NCBI RefSeq assembly: GCF_001905905.1
Contig: NZ_LIVT01000014.1
Coordinates: 62,001 to 126,000, forward strand
DNA from: Streptomyces sp. CB02366
Lineage (GTDB): Bacteria; Actinomycetota; Actinomycetes; Streptomycetales; Streptomycetaceae
Reading direction: 5' to 3'
Length of the DNA: 64,000 nt
Below, piece after piece: positions 1-8,550 of this stretch (positions are counted from its first letter, which is position 1; each line of letters opens with the position of its first letter). A program made the position numbers and the translations under genes. The notes beneath the pieces are model-generated. The model was given only the letters and a program-made list of their open reading frames with translations. It had not been told where the DNA came from and did not search any database.

Positions 1-277
1 CCCCCGCGGTGGTGATGTTCTCGCCCAGTCGGCCCGCCGATACGTCGTACCCCTTGAGCGCCAGCTCCGCGAAGAGTTCCTCGTGCATCAGGTGGACCTG
101 GCGCAGGTTGGGCAGATCGGGCTCGTACGTCATACGGAACTGGTGCCGGATCGTCCTGCCCGCGTGCACGTCGCCCTCCACGCCGAGCCCGGCGAGGAGG
201 GTGACGGAGGGGCGGGTGGGCTTGCTGAACGCGTACCGCTCGCTGCGGCACACCGCCGTTACCTGACCGCCCATCAT
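1..277 (-). CDS. MOSC domain protein, C-terminus cut by the window edge
   Basis: Reading leftward from ATG codons at 277 and 274, the frame gives a protein beginning MMGGQVTAVCRSERYAFSKP followed by GLGVEGDVHAG, then GRLGENITT. These are hallmarks of the MOSC fold (molybdenum cofactor sulfurase C-terminal-like domain), including the short MOSC-only bacterial proteins thought to handle sulfur for metal-sulfur cofactors. The conserved cysteine and the rest of the domain lie outside the window, so activity cannot be judged. The gene is divergent from the methyltransferase that follows. Family assignment is good; substrate is unknown. Confidence 0.8.
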   Translation of the reverse strand, partial: MMGGQVTAVCRSERYAFSKPTRPSVTLLAGLGVEGDVHAGRTIRHQFRMTYEPDLPNLRQVHLMHEELFAELALKGYDVSAGRLGENITTAG

Positions 278-447
278 GTCCTCCGTGTGTCGTCCGCCGT
301 ACCGGGACGGTACCCCGAAGCCGCCTCCCTCGGCGGACGGGTCGGGACGGCGGCCCGCCCCGCGGCCGGAGCCGCCCGATCGGGCCTCCGTACGGCACGC
401 TCGATTATGCTGCCGCCGGGGGAGCCGACCGGAGGAAACGGGAAAGC

Positions 448-1074
448 ATGACTGGGCAGCGCGACCGCTGGGCGGAACTGACCGGGGGACAGGCGGGGGA
501 GGAGTACGCGCAGCGCTTCGCCCGGCTCGCCGCGTCCGGCCATGACGTCCACGGCGAGGCGACCTTCTGCGCCACCTTGGCGCCGCCCGCCGCCAAGGTG
601 CTCGACGCGGGCTGCGGAACCGGCCGCATCGCCATCCGCCTCGCCGAACTGGGCCACCACTGCACCGGTGTGGACGTCGACTCCTCGATGCTGGCCGTCG
701 CCCGCCGGGAAGCGCCCGAGCAGGAGTGGCTCCTCGGCGACCTGGCCCAGCTGGACGCCCTCGGCCTGGACACGGACTTCGACCTGGTGCTCGCCGCCGG
801 GAACGTCATCCCCCTCCTGGCCCCCGGCACCGGGGAAACCGTCGTCGGACACCTCGCCGCCGCACTGCGCCCCGGCGGCCTGCTGGTCACCGGCATGGGA
901 CTGGACGCCGCCCATCTGCCTCTGACGGAAGCGCCGGTGACCCTCACCGAGTTCGACGAATGGTGCGACCGGGCCGGGCTGGTCCTGCGGCAGCGGTACG
1001 CGACCTGGAGCGGCGACCCCTACCACGAGGGCGGCGGCTACGCGGTCAGCGTGCACACCGCCGCCGCGGGGTGA
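448..1074 (+). CDS. Class I SAM-dependent methyltransferase
   Basis: A 208-aa protein with the Rossmann-fold SAM site VLDAGCGTGRIAIRLAELG near residues 50-70 and an acidic strand end (CTGVDVDSSML) that would contact the SAM ribose. This is the methyltransferase type 11/25 family; the methyl acceptor cannot be predicted. The ATG at 448 is preceded by GGAGG (431-435) and a closer GGGAAAG. It sits alone between the divergent MOSC gene and the two-component operon, with 118 nt before the next start. No domain is missing and the length is normal for small methyltransferases of this family. Confidence 0.8.
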   Translation: MTGQRDRWAELTGGQAGEEYAQRFARLAASGHDVHGEATFCATLAPPAAKVLDAGCGTGRIAIRLAELGHHCTGVDVDSSMLAVARREAPEQEWLLGDLAQLDALGLDTDFDLVLAAGNVIPLLAPGTGETVVGHLAAALRPGGLLVTGMGLDAAHLPLTEAPVTLTEFDEWCDRAGLVLRQRYATWSGDPYHEGGGYAVSVHTAAAG

Positions 1075-1133
1075 ACCCGCTCCGCACCGGGGGCCGGGCC
1101 GGCGCGCCGCCGCCACTCCGCCGCGGCCCCGGG

Positions 1134-1175
1134 CCCTCCTCCCCCTTCTTTCCTTTCTTTCCCCTCTCCCTCCCC
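1134..1175 (+). other. 42-nt uninterrupted polypyrimidine tract in a 5' leader
   Basis: Positions 1134-1175 contain only C and T on the plus strand, ending 17 nt before the response-regulator start codon. The ribosome binding site is the later GGAGA at about 1186-1190. Such tracts can form triplex DNA or unstructured RNA; function here is unknown. Confidence 0.6.
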
Positions 1176-1192
1176 GTGTCTGGAGATACGGC

Positions 1193-1876
1193 ATGCCACG
1201 CGTCGTCCTGGTCGAAGACGACCCCTCCGTGCGGGACGGCGTCGAGATGGGGCTGCGGCGACGCGGCCACGAGATCCTCGCCACCGCGACCGGGGAGGCC
1301 GGGCTGGAGGCACTGGCCACGTTCCGCCCCGACCTCCTCCTGCTCGACCTGATGCTCCCCGAGATGGACGGCGTCGAGGTGTGCCGCCGGGTGCGCGCCA
1401 CCAGCCAGTTACCGATCATCATGCTCACCGCGCGCGGCGACGACGTGGACATCGTCGTCGGCCTGGAGGCGGGAGCGGACGACTACGTCGTCAAACCCGC
1501 CCGCACCGAGGTCATCGAGGCCCGCATCCGTGCCGTGCTGCGCAGTGTCGAGGCCCCCGCCGGGGCGCGGCACACCGTCGAGCACCACGGCGACCTCGAC
1601 GTCGACCGTGCCGGGCACACCGTCCTCAAAGCGGGTGAGCCGGTCGCCCTGGCGCCGTCCGAACTGAAGCTGCTGCTGTTCCTGTCCGCCGAACCGGGCC
1701 GCGTCTTCAGCCGCCAGCAACTCCTGGAGGAGGTCTGGGACCACAGCTACCACAGCGACGTACGCCTGGTGGACGCCTGCGTGCGCCGCCTGCGCGTCAA
1801 GGTCGAGGACCGGTCCGACAGTCCCCGGTACATCCAGACCCAGCGGGGGTTCGGCTACCGCTTCGGCCCGCTGTGA
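1193..1876 (+). CDS. OmpR-family response regulator, AfsQ1/CseB-like
   Basis: A 227-aa regulator with an N-terminal receiver domain: acidic pocket at residues 8-10 (VEDD), phosphoacceptor Asp52 in LLLLDLMLPEMDG, Thr79 and Lys101 (DDYVVKP). The C-terminal winged helix (about residues 130-225) ends with the usual YIQTQRGFGYRF motif. It should be phosphorylated by the kinase encoded immediately downstream (overlap GTGA) and bind target promoters. The receiver resembles Streptomyces AfsQ1 and CseB, but no sigma-factor gene (sigQ or sigE) is next to it, unlike those loci. Confidence 0.9.
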   Translation: MPRVVLVEDDPSVRDGVEMGLRRRGHEILATATGEAGLEALATFRPDLLLLDLMLPEMDGVEVCRRVRATSQLPIIMLTARGDDVDIVVGLEAGADDYVVKPARTEVIEARIRAVLRSVEAPAGARHTVEHHGDLDVDRAGHTVLKAGEPVALAPSELKLLLFLSAEPGRVFSRQQLLEEVWDHSYHSDVRLVDACVRRLRVKVEDRSDSPRYIQTQRGFGYRFGPL

Positions 1877-3363
1877 AGATACCCGGAGCGGCCGCCGCGT
1901 TCGGCGTGCGCACCCGGCTGGTGCTCGCGTTCCTGCTGGTGGCCGCCGTCAGCGCGGTCACGACCGCCGCGCTGACCTACCGCGAGGCGCGCAGCGCGGT
2001 CCTCGAACGCGCGCAGGACACGGCCGTCGCCTCGTTCCGCGAGGAGGCCGAACGGTTCGTCCCCGGCCTGCCCCTGGACCCGGAGGCGACCCGGTGGGCG
2101 CTGTACGACATCGCGGCACGCTCCAAACCCCACCCGTGGATCGTGTTCGCCGAGTACGGATCGGTCCGCGTCTCCTCGGGCGACCGGCCCGCCTCCGGCG
2201 TCCTGACCGCCGAACTGCGCCGTTCCGCGCGCACCTCGCCGCGCGGCGCCTTCCAACGGGTGGTCAAGGGCGGCGACGCGTACCTGACGATCGCGATGCC
2301 GGTGATGACCCGGGCCGTCCCGGGCGGCCGCGCGGTGCCCAGCGGCCTCGTCCTCTACGCCGTGATGCCCCTGGCGAACGAGGAGACCGACATCGACGCC
2401 CTGGTGACCGCCGCCCGCGACGGCGCGCTGCCGGGGCTCGCCGTCGCCCTGGTGCCCGCCCTGTTCGCGGCGCGCAGCGTGCTGCGGCCCGTCCGGGAAC
2501 TGCGGCGAGCCGCCCACTCCATGGGCGGCGGACGGCTCGACACCCGGATCGCCGTGCGCGGCCGGGACGAGATGGCCGACCTCGCCCGGACGTTCAACGC
2601 CTCGGCGGCCCGCCTCGAACACTCCGTACAGGAGCTGAAGGACGCCGGGACGCGCGCCCGGCGCTTCGCCTCGGACGTCTCGCACGAACTGCGCACCCCG
2701 CTCGCCGGGATGCTCGCCGTCACGGACGTCCTGGACGAGGACGCCGGGAGGCTCGACCCGGACACCGCGCGGGCGGTGCGCCTGATCAGCGCGGAGACCG
2801 GCAAACTGGCCCTGCTGGTGGAGGACCTGATGGAGATGTCCCGCTTCGACGCCCGCGTGGCCGAGCTGAACACCGACGAGGTGGACGCGGCGGAGGCCGT
2901 GCGCAGAACCCTCTCCGGGCGGCAGTGGAACGACCGGGTCGGCACGGAGCTGGCCGAGGGCGTCCGCATCCGCCTCGACCCGCGCCGCTTCGACGTCATC
3001 GTGGCCAATCTCGTCGGCAACGCCCTGCGCCACGGCGCCGAACCGGTCACCGTACGGCTGTCGCCGCGCACGGACGCCCTGGTGGTGGAGGTGCGGGACC
3101 ACGGTCCCGGGATCGCGGACACCGCCCTGCCGCACGTCTTCGACCGCTTCTACAAGGCGGACGCCGCACGTTCCCGCTCATCGGGAAGCGGACTCGGCCT
3201 GGCGATCACCCAGGAGAACGTACGGCTCCACGGCGGCACGGTCCGTGCGCGGAACGCGCCCGGCGGCGGTGCGCTGTTCACCGTGGAGCTGCCCTTCGAC
3301 GGGCCGGCCTCCCGCGAGGGGCGCCCGCAGGACGGCCCGGACGGGACGGAGGCCACCGCGTGA
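1873..3363 (+). CDS. Membrane sensor histidine kinase
   Basis: A 496-aa sensor kinase that starts at GTG overlapping the regulator stop. It has a first membrane helix at about residues 15-35, an extracytoplasmic sensor of about 140 residues, a second helix at about 184-203, HAMP, then HisKA with His271 in FASDVSHELRTPL. The ATP-binding domain shows the N box (NLVGNALRHG), G1 (DHGPGIAD) and F box (FDRFYKADAARS). Its partner is the response regulator upstream; the lipoprotein downstream may tune signalling as AfsQ3 or CseA are believed to do. The signal is unknown; cell-envelope stress is a reasonable inference from related systems. Confidence 0.9.
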   Translation: MKIPGAAAAFGVRTRLVLAFLLVAAVSAVTTAALTYREARSAVLERAQDTAVASFREEAERFVPGLPLDPEATRWALYDIAARSKPHPWIVFAEYGSVRVSSGDRPASGVLTAELRRSARTSPRGAFQRVVKGGDAYLTIAMPVMTRAVPGGRAVPSGLVLYAVMPLANEETDIDALVTAARDGALPGLAVALVPALFAARSVLRPVRELRRAAHSMGGGRLDTRIAVRGRDEMADLARTFNASAARLEHSVQELKDAGTRARRFASDVSHELRTPLAGMLAVTDVLDEDAGRLDPDTARAVRLISAETGKLALLVEDLMEMSRFDARVAELNTDEVDAAEAVRRTLSGRQWNDRVGTELAEGVRIRLDPRRFDVIVANLVGNALRHGAEPVTVRLSPRTDALVVEVRDHGPGIADTALPHVFDRFYKADAARSRSSGSGLGLAITQENVRLHGGTVRARNAPGGGALFTVELPFDGPASREGRPQDGPDGTEATA

Positions 3364-3941
3364 GGAGGCGAACGGTCCGGGCGGCGCGGATCGCCGCCCT
3401 GCTGGTGCTCGCCCACGGGCCGCTCACCGGCTGCGGTATCCAGGAGACCGAGGTCGTCGAGGCCGGGAGCCCGGCGTTCGGTGACCTGCTGCCGCCGCGG
3501 GAGACCCGGTTGCTGCTGTTCTTCCACGCGCCGGACGGCGATCTGCTGCCCGTCCCCCGCGTCGTCGACGTCCCGTGGCACAGCGGCGGTTCGCCCTCGG
3601 ACGGCGAGGAGGAGGACCCGGCGCTCTCGCCCCGCGCCGCCGTCACCGCCCAGCTCGCCGGGCCGAACAAGGAGGAACGCCGGGCCGGCCTCCGCAACGC
3701 CTCCTCGCTGCCGCGCGCGGCGTCCGCGGTGGGCCGGGTCGTGACGCGCGGCCCCACCGTCGAGGTCGGGCTGAACACCGACGTGCGGGCGCTCACCGCA
3801 CCCGCCCGCGCCCAACTCCTCTGCACGGCCGCGTACGCGGCACACCCGCAGGGGGCCCCGTCCGTCACCCTCGTCGGCCGGGACGGGCGGCTGCCCCCGG
3901 CCGACTGCCCCGTCCGCCCGGTCCCGGCCCCGCCCCGCTGA
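3360..3941 (+). CDS. GerMN-like lipoprotein of the two-component operon
   Basis: A 193-aa protein starting at a GTG that overlaps the kinase stop. An Arg-rich start and short hydrophobic stretch end in the lipobox LTGC (about residues 24-27), so it should be lipidated at Cys27. The mature part matches the GerMN layout: a strand set around TRLLLFFHAP, then AQLAGPNKEERRAGLRN, then VEVGLNTDVRALTAPARAQLLCT. Translational coupling says it works with the kinase, probably as an outer-face modulator. Identification as GerMN rests on pattern recall only. Confidence 0.7.
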   Translation: MRRRTVRAARIAALLVLAHGPLTGCGIQETEVVEAGSPAFGDLLPPRETRLLLFFHAPDGDLLPVPRVVDVPWHSGGSPSDGEEEDPALSPRAAVTAQLAGPNKEERRAGLRNASSLPRAASAVGRVVTRGPTVEVGLNTDVRALTAPARAQLLCTAAYAAHPQGAPSVTLVGRDGRLPPADCPVRPVPAPPR

Positions 3942-3973
3942 GCGAGGGCCGGCCCTCCCCGCCCGCCATGACG

Positions 3974-4016
3974 GAGCGGCGGCCCGCCGGAGGGCGACTC
4001 CGGCGGACCGCCGCTC
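3974..4016. terminator. Bidirectional hairpin terminator
   Basis: Arms 3974-3992 and 3998-4016 pair over 19 bp with one mismatch around a 5-nt loop. It sits between the convergent lipoprotein and subtilisin genes and can serve both. Confidence 0.7.
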
Positions 4017-4078
4017 AGGCCCGCTCACGCCGGGCCCGCCCCGCGAAGGGCGGGCTCAGCCCTGCGACCGGGGTGGTC

Positions 4079-7000
4079 TCACCGGCCGAAGAAGGCGTTG
4101 TGGACCGTGACCGTCGACTCGTTGCCGCTCTTGTCGGAGACGACGGCCCGCAACGAGAGCGCCTTGCCCTTCTCCGGACCGAACACCGCGACGTTCCCCG
4201 CGACGACCGGCACGGACTGCCACGTCGCACCGTCGTACGAGACCAGGACGCGCAGCGACTTCAGGTTGGCGCCAGCCGCCGCGCCCTGCACCTGGACCGG
4301 GAAGGTGTGCACGCCGCCGGCCGGAACGGTGGAGTCCAGGGCGAGCTTCGGCAGGAAGCGGACCGTGGAGACGGGCAGGGCCGTCGGACTCGCGGTGGCG
4401 GCCGAGGTGAAGGACCAGGAGGCGTCGATCCGCGTGCCCGTACGGTTGACCTTCGGATCCCGGTGGACGGTGGTCGCCACCTTGTACGCGGCGGACTCGG
4501 GCGTCAGCGTGAAGAGTTCCCGGTCGATGGCGGCGTCCTTCCGGAGGAACAGCTCGCCGTTGCGGTGGATCGTGGTCCTCGCCTCGGTGTACTCGGCGAA
4601 CCCGGAGTGGCCCGCCCCGTCGCTGATCATCGGGAACGCACCGTAGATGTCGTCGCCGTCGCGCACGATCCTCTCGTCCGCACCCATCCGCGGCCCCAGC
4701 ACACCGACGTTGAAGGTCTCGGTGTAGGTCCTGCCCGCCGCGAACCGCTTGTGCCCGCCGAGTTCGAAGGCCGAGTCGAAGGAGCGGTTGCCGTCCGCGT
4801 CCGCGGCGCCCAGGACGCCCGCGACGATGTTCCAGGCGGCCCCGCCCTCCGTGGACAGGTACACCTTGCGCGTCTCCGGAGCGGGACGCACCGTGTAGAG
4901 GGCGTCGACGCCGCCTCCGTAGTCGAGCAGGCCGTGCGCCGCGAGAGCGCCGTCGGCGCCCGGCGCGGACGACCCGATGCTCGCCTTCACCAGGGCCATG
5001 TCCTTGACCGCGTAGGTCTTGTCGAAGCCGGTGGCCAGCTCACGGACCGGGCCGCCGGTGAGGACGTTGTACTCGGTGCCGTTGCGCTCCCAGTGCGCGG
5101 ACCACTGCTGGGCGAGGACGCCCTCGGCCATCTCCCCGCCCTGGTAGGCGGTGCGGAGGTTGTCGAAGCCGCTGAACTCGGCGCCCTCCATGATGAACGT
5201 CTCGGGCGTGCTCACCGTGTACATCATCCCCGCACGGGTGGAACGCGCGTCCGGGTCCGGCACCTTGACGTTCACGGGCCGGGTGGTGCGGGCGTCCAGG
5301 GTGACGGTGGTGGGGCCGGTCACCGAGAGCTCGGGAACACTGATCAGGTCGGCGCCCTTCCTCGGGGCCGCCGGGTCGACCAGCATGTCGGCCGCGAGGC
5401 TGTAGGTGCCGCGCGGAAGGCGGACCGTGGCGGTGCCCGACGACAGGTCGGGAAGGAACCGCAGGCCCGCGGCGGAGTCGCGGTAACCCTTCAGGTCGGC
5501 CTGCCAGTTGGAGCCGACCGCGCCGTCGCGGTCGAGGGTCTTGAACGTGACGTCGTACGACTCGCTCTCCCGGTCCACCGCGGCCGGGGTGCGCACCGTC
5601 TGACCGCCGCCGGTCGCGACGACCGTGACCGCGTACGAACCGTCGACCGTGCCGCCGAGGCGGGTGTCCGCCGTCAGGCTCACCTCGGCGGCGCCGCCCG
5701 CCGGGACCGTGACCCGCTGCGCGCCGAGGGCGAAGAACCCGGCCGGCGCCGGCCGCCCGTCGCCGCCGGTGGGCGCCGCGAGCTCCAGGTCCAGCGTCAC
5801 GTCGGCGGAGCCGCTGTTGCGGTACGTCACCTGCCGGGTGACGGGGGCGTCGTCGGTGTGGGGCCACGCCTGGGCGCCCAGGTTGACGGAGACCGGCTCG
5901 GAGACGACGGTCTGGTCGATCGCCCTGCCCACGGCGAGGCGGCCCGCGCCCTGCTGGAACACGGTGGGGGAGCCGCCCTCCGCCGAACCCGTCAGGGCGG
6001 CCTTGAGCTGCGCTCCGGTCCAGGCGGGGTTCTTCTGCTTGAGGATCGCGGCCGCGCCCGCCACGTGCGGGGTCGCCATCGAGGTGCCGTCCATGGTGGT
6101 GTAGCCGGGAGGGTTCTGATCGCCCGTGCCCGCCGCGGCCGCCGCCGTGATCGCCACGCCCGGTGCTGTCAGGTCCGGCTTGACCGCACCGTCCCCGACC
6201 CGGGGACCGGCGCTGGAGAAGTCCGCGATCGCATCGTCGTCGTCCACCGCCCCGACCGTCAGCGCCGCGTCGGCGCTGCCCGGGGAGGCGACCGTCCCCC
6301 GCGCCGGCCCGTTGTTGCCGGAGGCCACCGCGAACAGGACGCCCTTCTCGGCGGAGACCCTGTTCACCTGGGCCTCCATCGGGTCGATCCCGTCGGTGTC
6401 GGTGCTGCCCAGGCTCATGTTGATGACGTCCGCGCCCTGGGCGACGGCCCAGTCCACGCCGGCGATGATGCCGGAGTCGTCGCCCACGCCGTGGTCGTCG
6501 AGCACCTTGGCGTTGATCAGCTGCGCCCCGGGCGCCACGCCCTTGAACCGGGCGTCCTTCGCCCCCGTACCGGCCGCGGTGGAGGCCACGTGCGTGCCGT
6601 GCCCGTTGCGGTCCTTGGCGTCGGAGGAGCCGCTGAAGTTGCGCTCGGCCACCACCTTGCCCGCGAGATCGGGGTGGGTGGCGTCGATCCCGGTGTCCAC
6701 GACGGCGATCTTCACACCGCTGCCGTCGTACGACCGGGCCCAGGCGGCCGGAGCGCCGATCCGAGCCGTGCTGCGGTCGAGCGTCGCCTTCCGCACGCCG
6801 TCCAGCCAGATCCGTGCGATGCCGGACGACACGGCCGCCGACCCGTCCGCACGCGGCCGGGTCAGGGCGTCCCACAGCGCACCCGTGCTCCCGGCGGCGC
6901 TGTCGGCGCCGGTGACGGCGTCGGCGTCGAGGACCGAGAGGGTCCGGCGGAGCGTGGTGCCCTCCGAGGAGCGCACCTCGGCGCGGGCTGTCCGGGCTCC

Positions 7001-7441
7001 GGCGCCCCGGTAGCCGACGATCACCTTGAGCCCGGCGCGGTGGGCCTTGCGGCTCTGTGCCGTGGCGAGTTCGGTGACGTCGAACAGCCGCCGGTCCAGC
7101 GTTCCGTCGGCGATCAGCCGCCGGGCGTCTCGCGGCACCACATAGGTGCGGCCGTCCCGGGTCTCGGTGAAGAAGGGCATGTCCTCGCGGCCCTTCGCCC
7201 GCTGGATCCCGCCGGCGCGACCGCGGGAGTCCACGAATACCCGGTCGCCGGTGATCAGGGTGACGGTCTCACCGGACCGGTCTCCCGGCTTGGCGCCCTT
7301 GGCCTCGCCCGGGAACGCCGTGTCCGGGAGTGCCGTGCCCGGGCCGCCGGTCTTCGCCGTCGCCGGGCCGGTCATGCCCGCCGTGAGGGCGACCGCGGCC
7401 GCAGCGACGAGGGCATACGTCCTCGTTGATCGTTTTCGCAA
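4079..7441 (-). CDS. Secreted S8 (subtilisin) family serine peptidase
   Basis: A 1120-aa secreted protease. A basic N-terminus and hydrophobic stretch ending in an Ala-rich cleavage zone (about residues 1-30) form a signal peptide, followed by a pro-region. The catalytic triad is present: Asp about 245 in VVDTGIDATHPDL, His about 282 in NGHGTHVAS, Ser about 450 in GTSMATPHVAG. About 600 residues of beta-rich C-terminal sequence follow, as in large Streptomyces subtilisins. The best start is a TTG at 7441 with AGGGA five nucleotides upstream; no ATG fits. It is transcribed divergently from urease. A role in extracellular protein breakdown is inferred. Confidence 0.93.
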   Translation of the reverse strand: MRKRSTRTYALVAAAAVALTAGMTGPATAKTGGPGTALPDTAFPGEAKGAKPGDRSGETVTLITGDRVFVDSRGRAGGIQRAKGREDMPFFTETRDGRTYVVPRDARRLIADGTLDRRLFDVTELATAQSRKAHRAGLKVIVGYRGAGARTARAEVRSSEGTTLRRTLSVLDADAVTGADSAAGSTGALWDALTRPRADGSAAVSSGIARIWLDGVRKATLDRSTARIGAPAAWARSYDGSGVKIAVVDTGIDATHPDLAGKVVAERNFSGSSDAKDRNGHGTHVASTAAGTGAKDARFKGVAPGAQLINAKVLDDHGVGDDSGIIAGVDWAVAQGADVINMSLGSTDTDGIDPMEAQVNRVSAEKGVLFAVASGNNGPARGTVASPGSADAALTVGAVDDDDAIADFSSAGPRVGDGAVKPDLTAPGVAITAAAAAGTGDQNPPGYTTMDGTSMATPHVAGAAAILKQKNPAWTGAQLKAALTGSAEGGSPTVFQQGAGRLAVGRAIDQTVVSEPVSVNLGAQAWPHTDDAPVTRQVTYRNSGSADVTLDLELAAPTGGDGRPAPAGFFALGAQRVTVPAGGAAEVSLTADTRLGGTVDGSYAVTVVATGGGQTVRTPAAVDRESESYDVTFKTLDRDGAVGSNWQADLKGYRDSAAGLRFLPDLSSGTATVRLPRGTYSLAADMLVDPAAPRKGADLISVPELSVTGPTTVTLDARTTRPVNVKVPDPDARSTRAGMMYTVSTPETFIMEGAEFSGFDNLRTAYQGGEMAEGVLAQQWSAHWERNGTEYNVLTGGPVRELATGFDKTYAVKDMALVKASIGSSAPGADGALAAHGLLDYGGGVDALYTVRPAPETRKVYLSTEGGAAWNIVAGVLGAADADGNRSFDSAFELGGHKRFAAGRTYTETFNVGVLGPRMGADERIVRDGDDIYGAFPMISDGAGHSGFAEYTEARTTIHRNGELFLRKDAAIDRELFTLTPESAAYKVATTVHRDPKVNRTGTRIDASWSFTSAATASPTALPVSTVRFLPKLALDSTVPAGGVHTFPVQVQGAAAGANLKSLRVLVSYDGATWQSVPVVAGNVAVFGPEKGKALSLRAVVSDKSGNESTVTVHNAFFGR

Positions 7442-7818
7442 GATGGTCCCTGCTCAGGAGTGGTTCGGCGGGCGAAAGCCCAGCCGCCCGGGGTGCGTTC
7501 GGATACGCGTTCGGCCCCGGATTCCCGAGTATGCCGAGGCCGTTGAGACGCACTCAATGATCGTTGTGTAACAGCGGACCATCACGATCCGGCCTGTTCG
7601 CGGAGCGCCCCCGACCGGCTCGGACGGACCGGGCCGGCCCCTGTGACGGAACGCCGCCGCGCCCGGTGGAGCCGGATCGGCCCCGGGTCTCGGCCGGAGC
7701 CACCGGGCGGCCCTTCCGGGTGGTCTCGCCCCGGCCGCCCGGGGGCAAATTTTGCACGCTTTGCCCGTATGTAGTGGGTCGTAACCACAAAAAGGGATTT
7801 TTTGCCGTGCGGAAAAAT

Positions 7819-7848
7819 TTGCCACCCGTCCGAAGAAAGAGCTATAAG
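7819..7848 (+). promoter_or_regulatory. Candidate promoter of the urease operon
   Basis: TTGCCA at 7819-7824 and TATAAG at 7843-7848 are separated by 18 bp, about 57 nt before the ureA start. The rest of the 464-bp space 7442-7905 holds the 5' ends of the divergent subtilisin and urease units and an A/T-rich patch at 7745-7820; no further gene is visible. Confidence 0.5.
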
Positions 7849-7905
7849 AGGCATGTGGATCAGGCGCCGCCGGGAATTCCGGGGAGGCCGCCATGGAGGT
7901 TTCCC

Positions 7906-8208
7906 ATGTTTCTCACTCCGTCCGACACGGAGAAATTGCTGCTGAGCGTCGCCGGAATGGTCGCCCGCGACCGGCGGGCGCGCGGTGTCCGCCTCAACTA
8001 CCCGGAAGCCGTCGCGCTGCTCGCCTGCTGGGCCATGGAGCGGGCCCGCGACGGGGCTTCCGTCAGTGAGCTGATGACGGCGGGGAGGACCGTGCTCACC
8101 CGGGCTGACGTGCTGGAAGGCGTTCCCGAGATGCTCCACGACGTACAGGTCGAAGCGACCTTCCCGGACGGGCGCAAGCTTGTCACGATCACCTCGCCGA
8201 TACCGTGA
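7906..8208 (+). CDS. ureA: Urease subunit gamma
   Basis: A 100-aa protein of normal length for urease gamma, with the family signature LNYPEAVALLACWAMERARDG and the tail GVPEMLHDVQVEATFPDG. It is a structural subunit of the nickel urease that splits urea to ammonia and carbamate in the cytoplasm. The ATG at 7906 is preceded by GGAGGT at 7895-7900. The stop overlaps the ureB GTG (GTGA), so the operon is translationally coupled from the first junction. Confidence 0.96.
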   Translation: MFLTPSDTEKLLLSVAGMVARDRRARGVRLNYPEAVALLACWAMERARDGASVSELMTAGRTVLTRADVLEGVPEMLHDVQVEATFPDGRKLVTITSPIP

Positions 8209-8549
8209 TCCCGGGCGACATCCGGACCGGTTCCGGGGTGCTGCACATCAACGCCGAAAAGGCGATGGTGTCGATCACCGTCGTGAACGACGGCGACCGG
8301 CCCATTCAGGTCGGATCTCATCTGCATTTCTTCGACGCGAATCCAGCACTTTCTTTCGACCGTGCCGCGTCCCGGGGATTTCGACTCGATATCCCCTCCG
8401 GTACCTCCCTGCGCTTCGAACCGGGGGTCGGCGTCGACGTCACCCTCGTGGAACTGCGGGGCCGCCGCCGGGTTCCCGGCATCGTGCCGCCCGGCACCCG
8501 GACCGCCGACCCCGCCGACCCCACCGCACCCAGGACGGAGGACCTGTGA
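8205..8549 (+). CDS. ureB: Urease subunit beta
   Basis: A 114-aa protein starting at GTG within the ureA stop. It opens with IPGDI and carries the conserved VVNDGDRPIQVGSHLHFFDAN and the R-G-FRLDIPSGTSLRFEPG segment of urease beta. It packs against the alpha subunit in the trimeric urease. The tail after residue 95 is Pro/Thr/Asp-rich and probably disordered. Only one base separates its stop from the ureC start. Confidence 0.96.
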   Translation: MIPGDIRTGSGVLHINAEKAMVSITVVNDGDRPIQVGSHLHFFDANPALSFDRAASRGFRLDIPSGTSLRFEPGVGVDVTLVELRGRRRVPGIVPPGTRTADPADPTAPRTEDL

Positions 8550-8550
8550 C

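Noticed and set aside
3575..7429. 1284-codon plus-strand open frame opposite the subtilisin
   Set aside because: It is the GC-rich antisense frame of a clear secreted protease with intact catalytic triad; composition is Arg/Gly/Val-rich with no family motifs.
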